Shown one piece after another: positions 7,772-15,511 of a DNA stretch of 64,000 nucleotides (within the stretch, counting starts at the first letter, position 1; each line of letters begins with the position of its first letter). The notes beneath the pieces are model-generated. The model searched no databases, was not told the origin of the DNA, and worked only from the letters and a program-made list of their open reading frames with translations. Source of the DNA: Parafrankia sp041008525 (GTDB taxonomy: Bacteria; Actinomycetota; Actinomycetes; Frankiales; Frankiaceae); contig NZ_JBFLUG010000002.1 of assembly GCF_041008525.1 (NCBI RefSeq), forward strand, positions 62,001-126,000, in the 5' to 3' direction. The position numbers were made by a program, and so were the translations under genes.

Positions 7772-9562
7772 TCAGCCGGCAAGCTCCGACAGCTCGAACC
7801 AGCGCTCCTCCAGCGCGGCGGTCTCCGCCTCGGCCTCGCGCAGCTCGTCGTTGAGCCGGCCGATCACCGCGTAGTCGCTCTGGTCGTGCGCCGCCATGCG
7901 TTCGTGGATGCTGGCGATCTTCTCCGAGAGGCGTTCCAGCCGCCGCTCGGTCGCGCTCAGCTCCTTGCGGGTGGCGCGCTCCTCGGCGCTCGAGCGGCGG
8001 GGCGCGCTCGGCGCCGGATCGGCGCGGGAGCTGCCCGAGGCACCCGGTGCCGGCGTCCCGGCCGCCCGGAGGCGCAGGTACTCGTCCACCCCGCCGGGCA
8101 GGTGCCGCAGGCGCCCGTCGATGATCGCGTACTGCTGGTCGGTGATCCGTTCGACCAGGTAGCGGTCGTGCGAGACGACGATGAGTGTGCCCGGCCAGGA
8201 GTCGAACAGGTCCTCCATCGCGGCGAGCATGTCGGTGTCGACATCGTTCGACGGTTCGTCGAGCACGATGACGTTCGGTTCGGACAGCAGCAGAAGCAGC
8301 AGCTGCAGCCGTCGCTTCTGCCCACCGGAGAGCTCCTTGACCCGGGCCGACAGATGCTCGCGGGCGAAGCCCAGGCGTTCGAGGAGCTGCGCCGGAGTCA
8401 GCTCCCTGCCGTCGATGACGTAGGTCGTCCTCGTGCGGGCGAGCACGTCGCGTACCCGGTCGCCGGCGATGTCCTCCAGCTCGCGGAACTGCTGGTCGAG
8501 CACCCCCAGCCGGACGGTCTTACCGCGCTTCACCGTCCCGGAGGTGGGCTCGAGCGTCCCGGCGACGAGGTTGAGCAGCGTGGACTTGCCGGCGCCGTTC
8601 GCGCCGAGGATCGCGGTGCGCTCGCCCGGCGCGATCCGCCACTCGACGTCCCGCAGCACCTCGCGGCCGTCGAACGACACCCCGGCGTCGAGCAGGTCGA
8701 TCACGTCCTTGCCCAGGCGGGCGACGGCCAGCCGGGACAGCTCCAGCCGGTCCCGCGGCGGTGGCACGTCCGCGATGAGCTGGTTCGCGGCGTCGATCCG
8801 GAACTTCGGCTTGGACGTGCGGGCGGGGGCGCCGCGCCGCAGCCAGGCGAGCTCCTTGCGCATCAGGTTCTGGCGCTTCCCCTCGACCGCCGCGGCCTGC
8901 CGGTCACGCTCGACCCGCTGCAGCACGTAGGCCGCGTAACCGCCCTCGAACGGCTCGACGATCCGGTCGTGCACCTCCCACGTCGTCGTGGCGACCTCGT
9001 CGAGGAACCACCGGTCGTGCGTGATCACCAGGAGCCCGCCCGCGTTCCGGGGCCAGCGGGACCGCAGGTGCGCCGCGAGCCAGGTGATGCCCTCGACGTC
9101 GAGGTGGTTGGTCGGCTCGTCCAGGGCGATCACGTCCCAGTCGCCGACGAGCAGGGTGGCCAGCGCGACCCGGCGGCGCTGACCGCCGCTGAGGGTGCCG
9201 ATCCGCGTATCCCAGGCGATGTCGGGTACCAGGCCGGCGATCACGTCGCGGACCTTCGGGTCACCGGCCCACTCGTGTTCGATGCGGTCACCGACGATCG
9301 AGTAGCCCACGGTCGAGGCGTCGTCCAGCGTGTCGGACTGGTCGAGCATTCCCATCCGCACCCCGCCGCGGCGGGTCACCCGCCCCGAGTCGGGCTCGAC
9401 CCGGCCCGACAGCATCCCCAGCAGCGAGGACTTCCCGTCGCCGTTACGGCCGACGACGCCGATCCGGTCGCCCTCGTTCACCCCGATCGTCACCGCGTCG
9501 AACACCACGCGCGTCGGGTACTCCAGCCGCAGCGCCTCGGCCCCCAGCAGATGTGAGCTCAC
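7772..9562 (-). CDS. ABC-F family ATPase (Uup-like, ribosome-associated type)
   Basis: Two ABC ATPase domains are fused without membrane segments, the hallmark of ABC-F proteins, which act on ribosomes as translation or quality-control factors or give antibiotic protection. Domain 1 has Walker A GRNGDGKSS, signature LSGGQRRRVALA and Walker B DVIALDEPTNHLD. Domain 2 has GANGAGKST, LSGGQKRRLQLL and VIVLDEPSNDVD. The interdomain linker is basic (KRQNLMRKELAWLRRG). The C-terminal ~75 residues form a charged coiled coil like the Uup tail. The GTG at 9562 gives MSSHLLGAEALRLEYPTR and 596 aa, normal for the family. It is transcribed toward the desaturase; ispE lies upstream on the same strand. A housekeeping Uup/Ets-like role is likelier than resistance, with moderate certainty. 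Confidence 0.9.
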   Translation of the reverse strand: MSSHLLGAEALRLEYPTRVVFDAVTIGVNEGDRIGVVGRNGDGKSSLLGMLSGRVEPDSGRVTRRGGVRMGMLDQSDTLDDASTVGYSIVGDRIEHEWAGDPKVRDVIAGLVPDIAWDTRIGTLSGGQRRRVALATLLVGDWDVIALDEPTNHLDVEGITWLAAHLRSRWPRNAGGLLVITHDRWFLDEVATTTWEVHDRIVEPFEGGYAAYVLQRVERDRQAAAVEGKRQNLMRKELAWLRRGAPARTSKPKFRIDAANQLIADVPPPRDRLELSRLAVARLGKDVIDLLDAGVSFDGREVLRDVEWRIAPGERTAILGANGAGKSTLLNLVAGTLEPTSGTVKRGKTVRLGVLDQQFRELEDIAGDRVRDVLARTRTTYVIDGRELTPAQLLERLGFAREHLSARVKELSGGQKRRLQLLLLLLSEPNVIVLDEPSNDVDTDMLAAMEDLFDSWPGTLIVVSHDRYLVERITDQQYAIIDGRLRHLPGGVDEYLRLRAAGTPAPGASGSSRADPAPSAPRRSSAEERATRKELSATERRLERLSEKIASIHERMAAHDQSDYAVIGRLNDELREAEAETAALEERWFELSELAG

Positions 9563-9635
9563 AGGCGGACACCCATCAGGGGCTCGGGCGCGACCCGCGC
9601 CCGGGACGTCACGACAGCCGGCGCCGGAACCCGAC

Positions 9636-10826
9636 TCACGCCGGTGACGAGGCGGAGGGCGCGGGGGAGACCGGCGGGGCGGGGGGAGTAGGTCCGGTGG
9701 ACGGCCGGCTCACCTGGGCACCCGCCACCGGCCCCTGGGCACGCCGCACCGCGCGGGCGACACCCATGCCGGCCAGACTGGCCGCCAGCGAGACACTCGC
9801 CGCGGCATCGCGGGCGAGGAACGCGCAGGTCGGGCCCGAGCCGCTGACGATCGCGCCGATCGCGCCGAGTTCGATCCCGCTCTCCAGCACCCGCCGCAGG
9901 GACGGGCGCAGCCGCAGCGCCGCCGGCTGCAGGTCGTTGACCAGGGCGGCCCCGAGCTCCTCGGGATCACCGCTGCGCAGGGCGGCGAGAACCGCGTCGG
10001 CGGGCGTCGGGCCGGTCTGCAGCCGGCCCTCGGCGAGTCGGTCGAACTCCGCGTAGACGGCCGGCGTGGACAGCCCACCGTCGGCGAGGGCGAACACCCA
10101 GTGGTACTCACCGCGCCCCAGGACGTCGGTCAGCTGCTCGCCGCGGCCGGTGCCGAGCGCCGTCCCGCCGGTGAGCGGGAAGGGGACGTCGCTGCCGAGC
10201 CGGGAGGCGAGCTCGACGAGGGTCGCGCGGTCGAGCTCCGTGCCCCACAGCGCGTCGCAGGCGACCAGGGCGGCCGCGGCGTCGGCGCTGCCGCCCGCCA
10301 TGCCGGCGGCGACCGGGATGCCCTTCGACAGGGTCAGATGGATGGCCTCGCCGCGGATGCCGGCCGCCTCGGCGACCAGGTAGGCGGCGCGGACGGCGAG
10401 ATTGTCGCGGCCGGTCGGCACCACGGAGATCGACGGCTCGGCGGCGGTGGCACCCGCCACCGCGCCGGCACGGCTACCGGTGTCACCGGGGGCACCAACG
10501 CCGCTGTCGTCCTCGCCGTCGGCCGCCGGGCCTGCCGGCTGGGCGCCCTCGCCGGCGACACCGACGGTGACCACGATCGGGTCCTCGTCGGTGAAGACCG
10601 GCGCGGAACCATCCGGCCCCGAGACGGACTCGAGCGGAACCGAGGTCGCGGTGATCTCGTCGTACAGCGAGACGGCCTGCAGGATCGTCGTGACTTCGTG
10701 GTACCCGTCGGGGCGCAGCGGACCCACCCCGAGGTGCAGGTTGACCTTCGCGGGTGCGCGGACGGTGACGGCGGGCTGGGCGTGGCCGGGTTCGGCGGTG
10801 CGTCGACCCGGATTCGATCGAGGCAG
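9636..10826 (-). CDS. ispE: 4-(cytidine 5'-diphospho)-2-C-methyl-D-erythritol kinase, apparently CTG-initiated
   Basis: IspE phosphorylates CDP-methylerythritol in the MEP isoprenoid pathway. GHMP-kinase hallmarks are the N-terminal APAKVNLHLG, DGYHEV, and the glycine-rich ATP loop PVAAGMAGGSADAAAAL. The C-terminal GSGPTCAFLA also fits. No ATG, GTG or TTG lies between the in-frame upstream stop and the GTG at 10727, yet the substrate-binding APAKVNL motif is encoded upstream of that GTG. A CTG at 10826 has AAGGAG six bases before it and yields 396 aa with the motif at residues 24-30, so it is the probable start. About 50 residues (roughly 85-135) of low-complexity Ala/Gly/Asp insert separate the early core from the DNLAVRAA segment. 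Divergent from the Asp23 operon. Confidence 0.92.
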   Translation of the reverse strand: MPRSNPGRRTAEPGHAQPAVTVRAPAKVNLHLGVGPLRPDGYHEVTTILQAVSLYDEITATSVPLESVSGPDGSAPVFTDEDPIVVTVGVAGEGAQPAGPAADGEDDSGVGAPGDTGSRAGAVAGATAAEPSISVVPTGRDNLAVRAAYLVAEAAGIRGEAIHLTLSKGIPVAAGMAGGSADAAAALVACDALWGTELDRATLVELASRLGSDVPFPLTGGTALGTGRGEQLTDVLGRGEYHWVFALADGGLSTPAVYAEFDRLAEGRLQTGPTPADAVLAALRSGDPEELGAALVNDLQPAALRLRPSLRRVLESGIELGAIGAIVSGSGPTCAFLARDAAASVSLAASLAGMGVARAVRRAQGPVAGAQVSRPSTGPTPPAPPVSPAPSASSPA

Positions 10827-10832
10827 CGGACG

Positions 10833-10838
10833 CTCCTT
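10833..10838 (-). promoter_or_regulatory. Ribosome binding site deciding the ispE CTG start
   Basis: AAGGAG on the minus strand, six bases before the CTG at 10826. It is the only strong Shine-Dalgarno match in the ispE leader. An in-frame TGA lies two codons upstream of it, so translation cannot begin earlier in this frame. Confidence 0.7.
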
Positions 10839-11117
10839 GGCTCAGGCGTCGCTCGCGAGCGAGCGCGCTCGGCATGGCCGGTGGTGGTCACCAGGGCTTG
10901 CGCTCAACTTATCGGTCGCGACGTCCGATCGGCCCGGCGCGCCGGGCGGACGTATGAGTCCGGTCCGGGCGGGTACCCCGTCAGGTGCACGGCACCGTCG
11001 GGACGTGGGGGCCGTTGCCGGGGTTGCCCGGCGGCTCCGCAGGTGTCCGGCGACGCGTGGTCGGGCTGGCCAGGCCGGTCGGCCGGACGAACGGAACCGT
11101 GACACGGAGGGAAATCC

Positions 11118-11669
11118 ATGACGACCACACGGAACCAGCCCCCACCGGATGCGGCGCATCCAGGGCTGGGAGAGACCCGGGAAGACCACCGCAAGGGCGC
11201 TTCCTCCATCGACTCCGGTGCGAAGCGTGACTCCGGTTCCGGGCGCTCGGCCTCCCCGGCCCGGCGGACGTCCACCGAACTGGTCACGGCCCAGGGCCGG
11301 ACGTCGATCGCGGACTCCGTCGTCCGCAAGATCGCCGGTGTGGCCACCAGGGAGGTCGCCGGGGTGCACGAGCTCGGTTCCGGCGGCAGCCGCGCGATGG
11401 GTTCCTTCCGGTCCCGGTTGCCGGGCACCAGCCCGAGCGTGTCGCAGGGGGTGACGGTGGAGGTCGGCGAACGGCAGGCCGCCATCGACCTCGACGTGGT
11501 CTGCGAGTACGGCGTCTCCATCGTCGATCTGTCGCAGGCGGTGCGGCGCAACGTCGTCGACTCGGTCGAGCAGATGACCGGGCTCGAGGTCACCGAGGTC
11601 AACATCGCCGTGGACGACGTCTATATCGGCGACGACGAGGGCTCCGAGACACCACCCCGGGTCCAGTGA
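11118..11669 (+). CDS. Asp23/Gls24 family envelope stress protein (first copy)
   Basis: Residues ~55-175 match the Asp23 (DUF322) fold: ADSVVRKIAGVATREVAGVHEL, then VTVEVGERQAAIDLDVVCEYG, and the late segment MTGLEVTEVNIAVDDVYI. Staphylococcal Asp23 is anchored to the membrane by AmaP and affects envelope homeostasis; an equivalent role here is inferred from the linked AmaP-like gene. The first ~50 residues are polar and low in complexity. ATG 11118 follows a strong ACGGAGGG site. The gene heads a seven-gene operon and overlaps the next gene by GTGA. Divergent from ispE with about 290 bases between, which should contain the operon promoter. Confidence 0.92.
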   Translation: MTTTRNQPPPDAAHPGLGETREDHRKGASSIDSGAKRDSGSGRSASPARRTSTELVTAQGRTSIADSVVRKIAGVATREVAGVHELGSGGSRAMGSFRSRLPGTSPSVSQGVTVEVGERQAAIDLDVVCEYGVSIVDLSQAVRRNVVDSVEQMTGLEVTEVNIAVDDVYIGDDEGSETPPRVQ

Positions 11670-12193
11670 CCAGCAGCGTGGCGGACGTCGGCGCCGACGC
11701 GCACGCCGCGGCGGACGCCGGGCCCGGCGCGGCTGCTGGCGGCCATGTCCGTCCGGCCGTGGCCGTGGCGGTGGCCGCGGATACCGACGCCGACAGCGAT
11801 GGCGAGGTGGCCGCTGCCGTCGCGCGGCGGGTGACCGCATGTCCCGATGTGGTCCGGCTCGTCGGTCACCCGGCCCGGTACGGCGCCGGCTGGGACGGCC
11901 ACGGATACGGCGACGGACGCGGCCACGGTGGCGACGCGGAGGGAGCAGGCGGCGCGGGCGAGCTCGCGACCTACGCCGGTGGGCGCCGGATCGAGGGCGT
12001 GCGGGTCGGCCCGGATGCGGTGGTGGTGGCGGTGGCCTGCCGCTTCGGCCCGACCATGGCCGAACTGGCCGCCCAGGTCCGGGCCGCGGTGCTCGTCGCC
12101 ATGCCGACTGCTCCGCGGATCGATGTGATCATCGATGATCTCGAGGTCGACATCCCTGCCTGGGCCGGTGTCACTGACCATGGCTGTCGCTGA
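11666..12193 (+). CDS. Divergent Asp23-like protein of unknown function
   Basis: I do not recognise this protein by strong motif. The last ~70 residues (RIEGVRVGPDAVVVAVACRF, then AAVLVAMPTAPRIDVIIDDL) mirror the layout of the C-terminal half of Asp23 proteins: paired strands, a helix, and a final I-D-I/V strand. That makes it a probable highly diverged Asp23 relative. The N-terminal ~95 residues are Ala/Asp/Gly-rich, with a His/Gly stretch (GWDGHGYGDGRGHGGD) that looks disordered. The GTG start overlaps the asp23 stop as GTGA, which argues for coupled expression. At 175 aa it overlaps the next gene by 14 bases. The fold assignment is inference. Confidence 0.75.
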   Translation: MTSSVADVGADAHAAADAGPGAAAGGHVRPAVAVAVAADTDADSDGEVAAAVARRVTACPDVVRLVGHPARYGAGWDGHGYGDGRGHGGDAEGAGGAGELATYAGGRRIEGVRVGPDAVVVAVACRFGPTMAELAAQVRAAVLVAMPTAPRIDVIIDDLEVDIPAWAGVTDHGCR

Positions 12194-12524
12194 CCATGGC
12201 CGCCGCGGAGCAGGCGGCGCCGAAGCAGGCGAGGCGGCGGGCGAGGCCGCGCGAGCCGCGCGGCGGCGGTTCATCCTGGCGAACCATCCGGATCGTGGTG
12301 GTGACCCGGCCGACTTCGCCGCGGGCCTGCGAGCCTTCGGGTCCGCGCCGCGGGTGAGTTCGGCGCCGGTGAGCCCGCCGGTGAGTTTCTACCGCCGCCG
12401 GAGTGCGCTGCACCGGGCGCTTGCCCGCGCGACGGCCGTGAACTGGAAGGCCCCGGCCGCTCGGCTGAGACTGGGCTTCGAGACTGCTCACCGCCGTGTG
12501 TCACGACGCGACGGCCACAGGTGA
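12180..12524 (+). CDS. Small protein with an HPD J-domain-like motif
   Basis: A 114-residue basic protein starting at ATG 12180, which overlaps the preceding gene by 14 bases. Residues 28-45 read RRRFILANHPDRGGDPAD, which resembles the HPD loop and helix III entry of DnaJ J-domains (HPDxGGD), with HPD at residues 36-38. The second half is Arg-rich (FYRRRSALHRALARA) without a recognisable domain. A degenerate J-domain would be compatible with recruiting Hsp70 at the envelope, but the stretch is too short to prove it. Its position inside the Asp23 operon is the best clue to function. The frame could extend upstream to 12135, which seems less likely. Confidence 0.7.
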   Translation: MAVADHGRRGAGGAEAGEAAGEAARAARRRFILANHPDRGGDPADFAAGLRAFGSAPRVSSAPVSPPVSFYRRRSALHRALARATAVNWKAPAARLRLGFETAHRRVSRRDGHR

Positions 12525-12595
12525 CGCTGCGGCGATCCCGCCGCGTGTCCGAGAACCCGCCGGGGCGGCCTGGCGGCTGGTGAAGGAGGTCCTGG

Positions 12596-12796
12596 ATGCG
12601 ATGGGGTCCGCTGGGACTCGCCGCCGGGCTCGTCGCTGGGCTGGCACTGGCCTTCGGCGGCTTCGGGGAGTTCCTCATTGTTCTGCTTTTCGGAGCCATC
12701 GGGCTGTTCGTCGGCAAGATTGTCGATGGTGACATCGAGCTGGGCCGGTCGGACCGGGACGGGTTCGCCGGCATGCGGCGCCGGAGGCGCCCGTGA
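12596..12796 (+). CDS. DUF2273-like small membrane protein
   Basis: A 66-residue protein with two closely spaced hydrophobic segments (LGLAAGLVAGLALAFGGFGE and LIVLLFGAIGLFVGKIVDG) and a basic C terminus ending RRRRRP, as in the DUF2273 proteins that accompany Asp23/AmaP genes. ATG 12596 lies five bases after AAGGAGGT, an excellent ribosome site. The stop overlaps the next start as GTGA. It probably forms part of the membrane platform for Asp23 proteins. Confidence 0.85.
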   Translation: MRWGPLGLAAGLVAGLALAFGGFGEFLIVLLFGAIGLFVGKIVDGDIELGRSDRDGFAGMRRRRRP

Positions 12797-13284
12797 CCAC
12801 CGAGTTCCCGGACCGCGTCCGCCCGGGAGGGGCGCGGCGCCCGGGGTCGGTGCGGATCGCGGAGCAGGTGGTGGCGAAGATCGCCGCCGGGGCCGCGGCG
12901 GACGTCGAGGGCGTCACGGCCCCGCCCCCGCGGCTCGCGGTCGGCGCGGCCACCCGGCTTCACGGCTGGGCCAGCCGGGTCGTCCATCCGGGAGATCGCG
13001 CCCGGGCCTGGCCGGTCGGCGGCGCGTACCGGCCAGGCCCGGTGCGACGGAGCCCCGGCCAGCGACCCGAGGGCTGGCCCGAGGCGAGAGCGAAGATCGT
13101 CGATGGCGGAGTGTTCGTGTCTCTGACGTTGTCCGTCGCCTACCCCGCATCCGTCAGCGGGACCGCGGAGGCGGTCCGGGACCGGGTGCGTGAACGGGTC
13201 GCCGCCCTCGCCGGGCTCCCCGTCATGGGGATCGACATCCAGGTCGCAACGCTGTGCGGGCGGTCCGGGGCACACCCGTACTGA
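12793..13284 (+). CDS. Asp23/Gls24 family protein (second copy)
   Basis: The N-terminal half matches Asp23: GSVRIAEQVVAKIAAGAAAD followed by VEGVTAP. The C-terminal half completes the fold with VFVSLTLSVAYPASV, TAEAVRDRVRERVAALAG and MGIDIQVATL. Between them (residues ~50-100) lies a Pro/Arg/Gly-rich insertion that replaces the usual short loop. Length is 163 aa. It is less similar to the first copy than expected for a recent duplication, so the two probably have distinct roles. The GTG start is coupled to the DUF2273 stop. Confidence 0.88.
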   Translation: MTTEFPDRVRPGGARRPGSVRIAEQVVAKIAAGAAADVEGVTAPPPRLAVGAATRLHGWASRVVHPGDRARAWPVGGAYRPGPVRRSPGQRPEGWPEARAKIVDGGVFVSLTLSVAYPASVSGTAEAVRDRVRERVAALAGLPVMGIDIQVATLCGRSGAHPY

Positions 13285-13316
13285 GCCGTCGGCGGACAGG
13301 TCGGGAGGGGGGCGCC

Positions 13317-13856
13317 ATGCGGGTCGGAAACCGGCTTCCCGCCGCGCTGGTGGCGGCGGTGCTCGCCGCCGCCGGCGTGATCGCGGTCCTGGAGATCACC
13401 GCGGCGGCCGGTGGGCAGGGGCCGATGGTGGTCGACTGGCCCGCCTGGTCGGCGCGGCTCGCCAGCTGGGCGTGGTCGTCCGGCGCGGTCCGGCTGTGCG
13501 GCGTGCTGCTGGCGCTCGCCGGCCTGTCGGTACTCCTGCTGAGCCGCGCCGCGGGTGGCGGCGGTCGGTTCGAGGCTCACCCGAGCGAGGCCGGGACGGT
13601 CATGTACGTCCGCCGCCGTGCCCTCTCCCGTGCTCTGCGGGCGGCGGCGCTCTCCGTCGACGGGATCACCGCGGCGTCGGTGCGGGTGCGCCGCCGCCGC
13701 GCCGTGGTGCGGACCCGGCTCCGGCCGCGCACCTCGGTCGGCGCGGTGGCGCAGGTCCGGAGTCGACTCGCCGGCACCGTGGAGTCCTTCGACCTCACCC
13801 ACCCGCCACGGCTCGTGATCGAGGTGGGCGGGCGCGCCGTGAGGGGCCCCAGGTGA
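13317..13856 (+). CDS. DUF6286-like two-helix membrane protein
   Basis: A 179-aa protein with two predicted membrane spans (residues ~8-29, AALVAAVLAAAGVIAVLEI, and ~60-78, LCGVLLALAGLSVLLLSRA). A soluble C-terminal domain follows with the pattern RALRAAALSVDGITAASVRV and a closing strand RLVIEVGG, like the DUF6286 proteins found in actinobacterial Asp23 operons. The C-terminal domain may itself be an Asp23-like alpha/beta unit. ATG 13317 follows GGGAGGGG. It overlaps the AmaP-like gene by GTGA. Confidence 0.82.
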   Translation: MRVGNRLPAALVAAVLAAAGVIAVLEITAAAGGQGPMVVDWPAWSARLASWAWSSGAVRLCGVLLALAGLSVLLLSRAAGGGGRFEAHPSEAGTVMYVRRRALSRALRAAALSVDGITAASVRVRRRRAVVRTRLRPRTSVGAVAQVRSRLAGTVESFDLTHPPRLVIEVGGRAVRGPR

Positions 13857-14566
13857 GGCCCGGCGGCGGTCCCGCGCGCCACCTCGCCGCGGACGCCAGG
13901 CCGCCAGGCGCCCCGGGCGTCCCTGGTACCTCCAGCGCCCCTGGTACCTCCGGCGCGTCAGCCACCGCAGGCGCTGCCCGGCGGCCGCGCCGTTTCGTCC
14001 CGACGGTGGAGCGCTGGAACCGGTTCCTGCTCGTCGCCGCCGGCCTGCTGCTCCTCGGCGCCGGAATCGTCGTGCTCCTGGCCGGAGCTGGCGTCTTCGG
14101 GGCGGCGGTCGAGGACCGGCCCGTGCTCGGGCCGGACGTCCGGTCATTCGCCGCCGGTCACGGGTGGTTCTGGCCCGCTCTCGGTGTCGTGCTCGGGCTG
14201 CTGGCGCTCTGCGCCGTCGGCTGGCTGGCCGCACAGCTGCGAACGGGGCGGTTGCGTGGCCTCTTTGTGACCGATGACGCGTTGGGCGGTGTGCGTGTCG
14301 GGTCTGCCGCACTCGCCGACGCGGTCGTGGACGACCTGGTCGGCAACCCGGTCGTGCGGGCGGCCCGGGTGGTCGTCCGGGGCCGGCCGCGCCGTCCGGT
14401 CCTGCAGATGAGCATCGAGACGGACGCCGGAGCCGACGCCCGCGCGCTGCGTGCCGACATTGAGAGCCGGGTACTGCCCCGGGCGCGCCGGGCCCTGGGT
14501 CGCCCGGACCTGGCGGGTGAGATCGAGATCGGGGTGGACGCGGGTTCGCCCGCCCGGGTGCGCTGA
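13853..14566 (+). CDS. AmaP-like alkaline shock response membrane anchor
   Basis: Two hydrophobic helices (FLLVAAGLLLLGAGIVVLLAG and WPALGVVLGLLALCAVGWLA) are followed by a soluble ~95-residue domain beginning VGSAALADAVVDDLVGNPVV and ending EIEIGVDAG. This is the architecture of AmaP, which in Staphylococcus tethers Asp23 to the membrane. A Pro/Ala/Gly-rich leader of about 45 residues precedes the first helix, including repeats of the type VPGTSSAPGTSGAS. GTG 13853 is embedded in the previous stop (GTGA). The gene is last in the operon, giving 237 aa. Anchoring function is inferred from family and context. Confidence 0.87.
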   Translation: MRPGGGPARHLAADARPPGAPGVPGTSSAPGTSGASATAGAARRPRRFVPTVERWNRFLLVAAGLLLLGAGIVVLLAGAGVFGAAVEDRPVLGPDVRSFAAGHGWFWPALGVVLGLLALCAVGWLAAQLRTGRLRGLFVTDDALGGVRVGSAALADAVVDDLVGNPVVRAARVVVRGRPRRPVLQMSIETDAGADARALRADIESRVLPRARRALGRPDLAGEIEIGVDAGSPARVR

Positions 14567-14664
14567 CCCTCCGGACGGGCCCCGCCGTCACCGGGTGCGC
14601 GGTGGCTTTGTAACCTGGTGGGTGCTGTGGGGCAGTGAACGGCACGACGGTCTCCGGCGACACG

Positions 14665-14684
14665 ACACCTGTCAGGTGTTGACA
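14665..14684 (+). promoter_or_regulatory. 15-bp perfect palindrome overlapping a -35 element, upstream of rplY
   Basis: ACACCTG-T-CAGGTGT (14665-14679) is a perfect palindrome whose last base is the first of TTGACA (14679-14684). A TACTGT sits 13 bases further on, close for a -10 but compatible with some actinobacterial promoters. The arrangement is that of an operator covering a promoter for rplY-pth. The cognate regulator is not identifiable from the window. Confidence 0.5.
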
Positions 14685-14735
14685 GCAAAGCTTCCGGTAC
14701 TGTTGAGGACCGCGTCACTGCGCGGTCCGCCTCTG

Positions 14736-14808
14736 CTCCTGAATCGTCGTGCCCCTGAACGTCGTTGCTCCCTGACGTCGTGCCCCTGAACGTTGTCGGC
14801 CCCTGAAC
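14736..14808 (+). repeat. Degenerate ~16-bp tandem repeats in the rplY leader
   Basis: Five CCTGA-centred units recur at 14-17-base spacing. GCCCCTGAAC is identical at 14751-14760, 14782-14791 and 14799-14808, with poorer copies at about 14736 and 14768. They lie between the likely promoter and the rplY start, so they would be transcribed. Confidence 0.75.
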
Positions 14809-14870
14809 ATCACCCTGCGGGTGAACAACAGGCGCCGAGTCCCGTTTTTGTCGAGAGGATGAGCACCCCC

Positions 14871-15494
14871 ATGTCCGAGGTCCGCATCGCCGCGGAGCCG
14901 CGCACCGAGTTCGGGAAGGGCGGGGCTCGTCGCACCCGCCGGGCCGGCAAGGTCCCGGCTGTTCTCTACGGTCACGGCAAACCACCGCGTCACATCGCGC
15001 TGCCCGCGCACGACCTGCTGCACGCCTTCAAGACCGACGCCGGCACCAACGTCCTGCTGACGCTGGAGCTGTCGGGGGTCACGGAGCTGGCGCTTCCCAA
15101 GGAGGTCCAGCGCCACCCGATCCGCGGCAGCTACGAGCACCTCGACCTGGTTCTGGTGAACCGCGGCGAGATGGTCACGGTCGAGGTCTCCATCGTCCTG
15201 ACCGGTGACGCGCACACCGACACCCTGGTCGACCAGCAGGTCATGGCCCTCTCGGTCAAGGCTGACGCGACCGCGCTGCCCAGCACGATCGAGGTCGACA
15301 TCACGGGCCTGGAGCCGGGGCACGGCATCGCCGCCTCCCAGCTCGAGCTGCCGAGCGGCGTCGAGCTCGAGGCCGACGCCGACCTGGTCGTCGTCCAGGG
15401 CCTGGCCAAGAAGACCGCGGCGCAGCTCGAGACCGATCTTGGTGAGGGCGGCGCGGCCGAGGGCTCCGAGGCCACCGAAACCGCTTCGGCCTGA
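14871..15494 (+). CDS. rplY: 50S ribosomal protein L25, TL5/CTC form
   Basis: L25 binds 5S rRNA. The N-terminal ~90 residues match the L25 domain (SEVRIAAEPRTEFGKGGARR, VPAVLYGHGKPPRHIAL). Residues ~95-180 form the C-terminal beta domain of the CTC/TL5 class (GEMVTVEVSIVLTGDAHTD, VDITGLEPG, ELPSGVELEADADLVVV). An acidic Glu/Ala tail follows. ATG 14871 is preferred because a GAGAGGATGAG tract precedes it at proper spacing; an in-frame ATG at 14859 would sit on that tract. The product is 207 aa. pth follows 17 bases later, the conserved rplY-pth pairing. Confidence 0.94.
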   Translation: MSEVRIAAEPRTEFGKGGARRTRRAGKVPAVLYGHGKPPRHIALPAHDLLHAFKTDAGTNVLLTLELSGVTELALPKEVQRHPIRGSYEHLDLVLVNRGEMVTVEVSIVLTGDAHTDTLVDQQVMALSVKADATALPSTIEVDITGLEPGHGIAASQLELPSGVELEADADLVVVQGLAKKTAAQLETDLGEGGAAEGSEATETASA

Positions 15495-15511
15495 GCGTTC
15501 CGGCGAACCGC

